From positions 124,001 through 188,000 of the forward strand of contig NZ_JACGXL010000002.1 of the NCBI RefSeq assembly GCF_014138265.1: a stretch of 64,000 bases of DNA, read 5' to 3'. The translations under genes and the position numbers were made by a program. Origin of the DNA: Dokdonella fugitiva. Lineage in GTDB: Bacteria; Pseudomonadota; Gammaproteobacteria; Xanthomonadales; Rhodanobacteraceae. Each line of letters opens with the position of its first letter. The first letter of the stretch is position 1. Positions 61,543 through 64,000 of the stretch are shown piece after piece. Under the pieces are notes generated by a model that saw only the letters and a list, made by a program, of their open reading frames with translations, had not been told where the DNA came from and searched no databases.

Positions 61543-64000
61543 ATGAGGTGCACCGCCGCCGCAGGCGTCGTCATCGCGGGCTTCGCGCTCGCGGCTCCGC
61601 TCGCCGCAGGCGAGCTCTGGCGCAGCGACGCCGTCGTGTCCGCGCCACCGACCCTCGATGCCTTCGTGCCTGCGCCGGCATCGGGCAAGCCAGCCGCGGC
61701 CGTCGCGTTCGCCGACGACGGCGAGGTCGTCTACGGCGCGCTCGCCGCGAGCACGCTCGACGTCGAGGTGGTGCGCGTGCGCGCGGACGGCAGCGTCCGC
61801 TGGCACTACGCGCTCGGTGCATCGGCGGCGCCGCAGACGATCGCCGCGCTGCTCGCCGATGCCGACGGCGGCGCCACGTTCGCGCTCGCCGATCCGCTCG
61901 AGGACGATCGATTCAACCGCGTCGTGCACGTCGACGCGGACGGGCAAACCGGCTGGTCGCGCGCGCTGCCGGCCGGCTGGCTCGCGCGCCTTCCGTCCGG
62001 GCGCATCGCGAGCGCGGGGTACACCCACCTCGACGTGCTCGACGCGGCGAGCGGCGACGTCGTGTGGCAGCGCAGCCTGTCGCGCGTCGGCAACGGCGCG
62101 GTCGGCGGCCTCGCCGTCGACGCCAAGGATCTTTACGTGTCGTCGACCCTCGGTGACGGCACCGTGCGCACGCGCAAGTACGGCGACGACGGTGACCTGC
62201 AATGGGAGGCGGCGACGCCAGGCGATAGCGGCGGCGTGGTCGCGGCCGGCGCGGGCAAGGTCTATGTCCGCGCCGGGTCTCAGCTGCATGCCCTCGATGC
62301 CGCCGATGGCCATGCGGCATGGAGCGACTTCGCCGGCAGCAGCATCGTCCGCCTCGGCGGCGCGGCAGCCGAACCGATCGTCGCCACGGCCTACACCGTT
62401 TCGCGCCTTGCTGCTGGCGACGGCAGCACGCGCTGGAGCACGCCGCTCGCCGACATCCGCAGCGTCGACGTGATCGACGATGCACTGCTCGTCGCGACGT
62501 CGTCGGTGCGCGCCCGGCTCGACATGGACAGCGGCGCGATCGTCTGGAGCGTCGCTTACGCGGATGGCCCTCGCCTGCCGTTCGGCTTCGGCCCAGGCGG
62601 CGGCGCGCAGGCGCGCGTGCTCTCGCGCCCGATCGCGACCGCACCCGGTATCGCGCGTGCGATCGACGAACGCATCGACCTCGCGAGCGGCGCGGTCGCG
62701 GCGTCGGTACAAGTAGCTGCGATCGAGCACGGCATCGATACCGCGAGCGTGCTCGACGACGATGGGCACGTGCTCGAGGCCGGCGCGAGCCAGCAGGTCG
62801 ATGGGCCGCGCCTGCAACTGCGCGCGATCGACGGCGCGAGCGGCGCCGCGCTGTGGCAGATCGACGACGCCATTGCGTCGCCCGGCGGCGATTTCGCGGC
62901 GTCAGTGCTGCGTGCGCGGCCGGCGATCGCGTCAGCGCCCGGCGTCCTCGCGGTCGCCCAGGTCATCGGCGACACCGGCCGATGCAGCAGCAACGCGGGC
63001 TGGGTCCGCGTCGCCGCGTACGCGAGCGCGAACGGCGAGCGACGCTGGGCGAGTTGGCTGCGCGATGCCGACGCGTCGTATTGCCCCTACGTATCCGAGC
63101 CCGTCGTCGACGACGCGGGCAACGCGTTCGTCTCCGTGGTGACGCTCGTCGCCTGCCAGACGCCGAGCCTCGGCTGCCAGCGGCGAACGCTCTACAAGCT
63201 CGGCGCGTCCGACGGAGCGGTGCTCTGGCGCCACGACGAAGGCCTCGACGCGGGCATGGAAGGCCTCGTGCTGTCGCCGCACGTACTCGCGTCGAGCGGC
63301 GGCGGCGACGTCGTCGTTCCAGGTGGCTTCCTCGACAACCAGGCGAGCGCCCTGCGCGTGTCCGGCGCCGACGGCTCGGTCGTGTGGAGTTCGCACGTGT
63401 TCGACGGGCTCGCACTCGGCGACGCGCTCGATCGCCTCGGCGACGGCTCGTTCATCGCCTACGCCGGCGCCGACTCGAGTTATTCCTGGGCGCGCCTCGA
63501 TGCCGCGACCGGCGCAGCTGCGTGGACGAGTACGGCGCCATGGGTGCCGTGCTACGGCGCGGGCTGCAGCGGCTACGGCACGGCGCTGTTCCTGCCCGGC
63601 GACGACAAGCTCGTGCCGTTCCAGCGCGACTACGCGCCATGGCTCAAGCGCCAGCACGACGACGGCAGCGGCCTCGTCGACGAATGGATGCTCGGCGATG
63701 CGTCGCCGATCCTTTCCTCGTGGGTGCGCCAGGTCCTGCGTGACCCAAGCGGGCAACTCCACGTCTACCTGCGACGCGGCCATCGCTTCACGGGCTCGGT
63801 GAGCTTCCTCGCTGCGCTCGATGCGCAGGGCAACCTGCTCGGCCAGCAGGCGTTCTATCCGTACGACGCCGATCCGCTTGATGCGTGGTCGTATCCCGAG
63901 CCGCTTGCGATGCCTGCGCCGGACCGCGTGCTCGCGCGCACGCTTGCGGCGCGGCCGCCACTGCCGACGACGTCCGGCGTCGCGTTGTTCGACACGAGCG
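61543..64000 (+). CDS. Exported PQQ-type beta-propeller protein, 3' end beyond window
   Basis: Open from ATG 61543 to the right edge (819 codons so far, no stop). Signal peptide (GVVIAGFALAAPLAAGELW), then many WD/PQQ-like blades: SVRWHYALGASA, LDVLDAASGDVVWQRSL, VYVRAGSQLHALDAADGHAAW, RLDMDSGAIVWSVAYADG, LYKLGASDGAVLWRHDEG, LRVSGADGSVVWSSHVFDG. No quinoprotein active-site Asp/Asn cluster or heme motif is seen, so a binding or scaffolding role is more likely than dehydrogenase activity. GGGGGA precedes the start. The C-terminus is not visible; by the pattern of its neighbours it may end in the IFxDGF motif. Confidence 0.85.
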   Translation, partial: MRCTAAAGVVIAGFALAAPLAAGELWRSDAVVSAPPTLDAFVPAPASGKPAAAVAFADDGEVVYGALAASTLDVEVVRVRADGSVRWHYALGASAAPQTIAALLADADGGATFALADPLEDDRFNRVVHVDADGQTGWSRALPAGWLARLPSGRIASAGYTHLDVLDAASGDVVWQRSLSRVGNGAVGGLAVDAKDLYVSSTLGDGTVRTRKYGDDGDLQWEAATPGDSGGVVAAGAGKVYVRAGSQLHALDAADGHAAWSDFAGSSIVRLGGAAAEPIVATAYTVSRLAAGDGSTRWSTPLADIRSVDVIDDALLVATSSVRARLDMDSGAIVWSVAYADGPRLPFGFGPGGGAQARVLSRPIATAPGIARAIDERIDLASGAVAASVQVAAIEHGIDTASVLDDDGHVLEAGASQQVDGPRLQLRAIDGASGAALWQIDDAIASPGGDFAASVLRARPAIASAPGVLAVAQVIGDTGRCSSNAGWVRVAAYASANGERRWASWLRDADASYCPYVSEPVVDDAGNAFVSVVTLVACQTPSLGCQRRTLYKLGASDGAVLWRHDEGLDAGMEGLVLSPHVLASSGGGDVVVPGGFLDNQASALRVSGADGSVVWSSHVFDGLALGDALDRLGDGSFIAYAGADSSYSWARLDAATGAAAWTSTAPWVPCYGAGCSGYGTALFLPGDDKLVPFQRDYAPWLKRQHDDGSGLVDEWMLGDASPILSSWVRQVLRDPSGQLHVYLRRGHRFTGSVSFLAALDAQGNLLGQQAFYPYDADPLDAWSYPEPLAMPAPDRVLARTLAARPPLPTTSGVALFDTS

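Overview
This is a GC-rich chromosomal window with almost no mobile DNA. The gene set (heme-copper oxidase cluster with ctaA, ctaB, SURF1 and Cox11; PutA; FadL porin; many signal-peptide proteins of unknown function) and the short hairpin repeats suggest a gammaproteobacterium of the Xanthomonadales (Lysobacterales), probably near Rhodanobacteraceae or Dokdonella. That placement is inferred from gene content and style, not from a marker gene. No rRNA, tRNA, CRISPR array, insertion sequence or phage gene was found.

Layout. 0-4 kb: the tail of a CadC-like regulator, then yqeY, a PspC protein, dnaG, a cold-shock gene and a tiny basic protein. rpsU and rpoD, the usual companions of yqeY and dnaG, are absent. 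4-15 kb: mostly minus-strand envelope and secreted proteins (TMTC-like membrane protein, D,D-carboxypeptidase, DUF3617 protein, FAD oxidoreductase, Kelch protein, G8/beta-helix protein, MFS carrier). 15-18 kb: glutathione peroxidase and two tandem Tat-exported M19 dipeptidase-like proteins. 18-27 kb: a complete aa3-type cytochrome c oxidase locus, transcribed coxB-ctaD-small assembly protein-ctaG-ctaE, then SURF1-SCO-like-ctaA-ctaB, with a divergent DUF2909 gene. 27-32 kb: putA and a HEAT-repeat protein. 32-36.6 kb: an arginase-family gene, a divergent CGNR zinc-finger regulator, a FadL porin and a secreted esterase. 36.6-42.7 kb: a full NAD-dependent molybdenum formate dehydrogenase operon, fdsG-fdsB-fdsA-fdhD-fdsD. 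42.9-47.4 kb: a PhoD-like phosphatase and a tightly coupled glycosyltransferase / deacetylase / flippase-like trio. 47.4-54 kb: an XRE/MmyB regulator with a divergent lipoprotein hydrolase, a thioredoxin-like protein, a membrane protein and a secreted 665-residue protein. 54-64 kb: a Ser/Thr kinase with TPRs, two tandem secreted beta-helix proteins, a small TPR protein and a PQQ-type beta-propeller running off the end.

Together these genes serve aerobic respiration (oxidase and its heme A and copper assembly factors), its electron donors (proline through PutA, formate through Fds), and a large exported proteome.

Two patterns cross gene boundaries. First, five or six unrelated secreted proteins carry a short motif of the form D-x-[IV]-F-x-[DNA]-[GT]-[FYW]-[DE], nearly always at the extreme C-terminus; this may be a sorting or attachment tag. 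Second, a family of small hairpins with different 6-bp stems but a shared A-N-GG-N-type loop (the CsrA/RsmA recognition geometry) sits in both larger gaps of the oxidase operon and, in frame, inside dnaG. Starts were chosen by hand from Shine-Dalgarno spacing, signal peptides and overlaps; several start at GTG or TTG.
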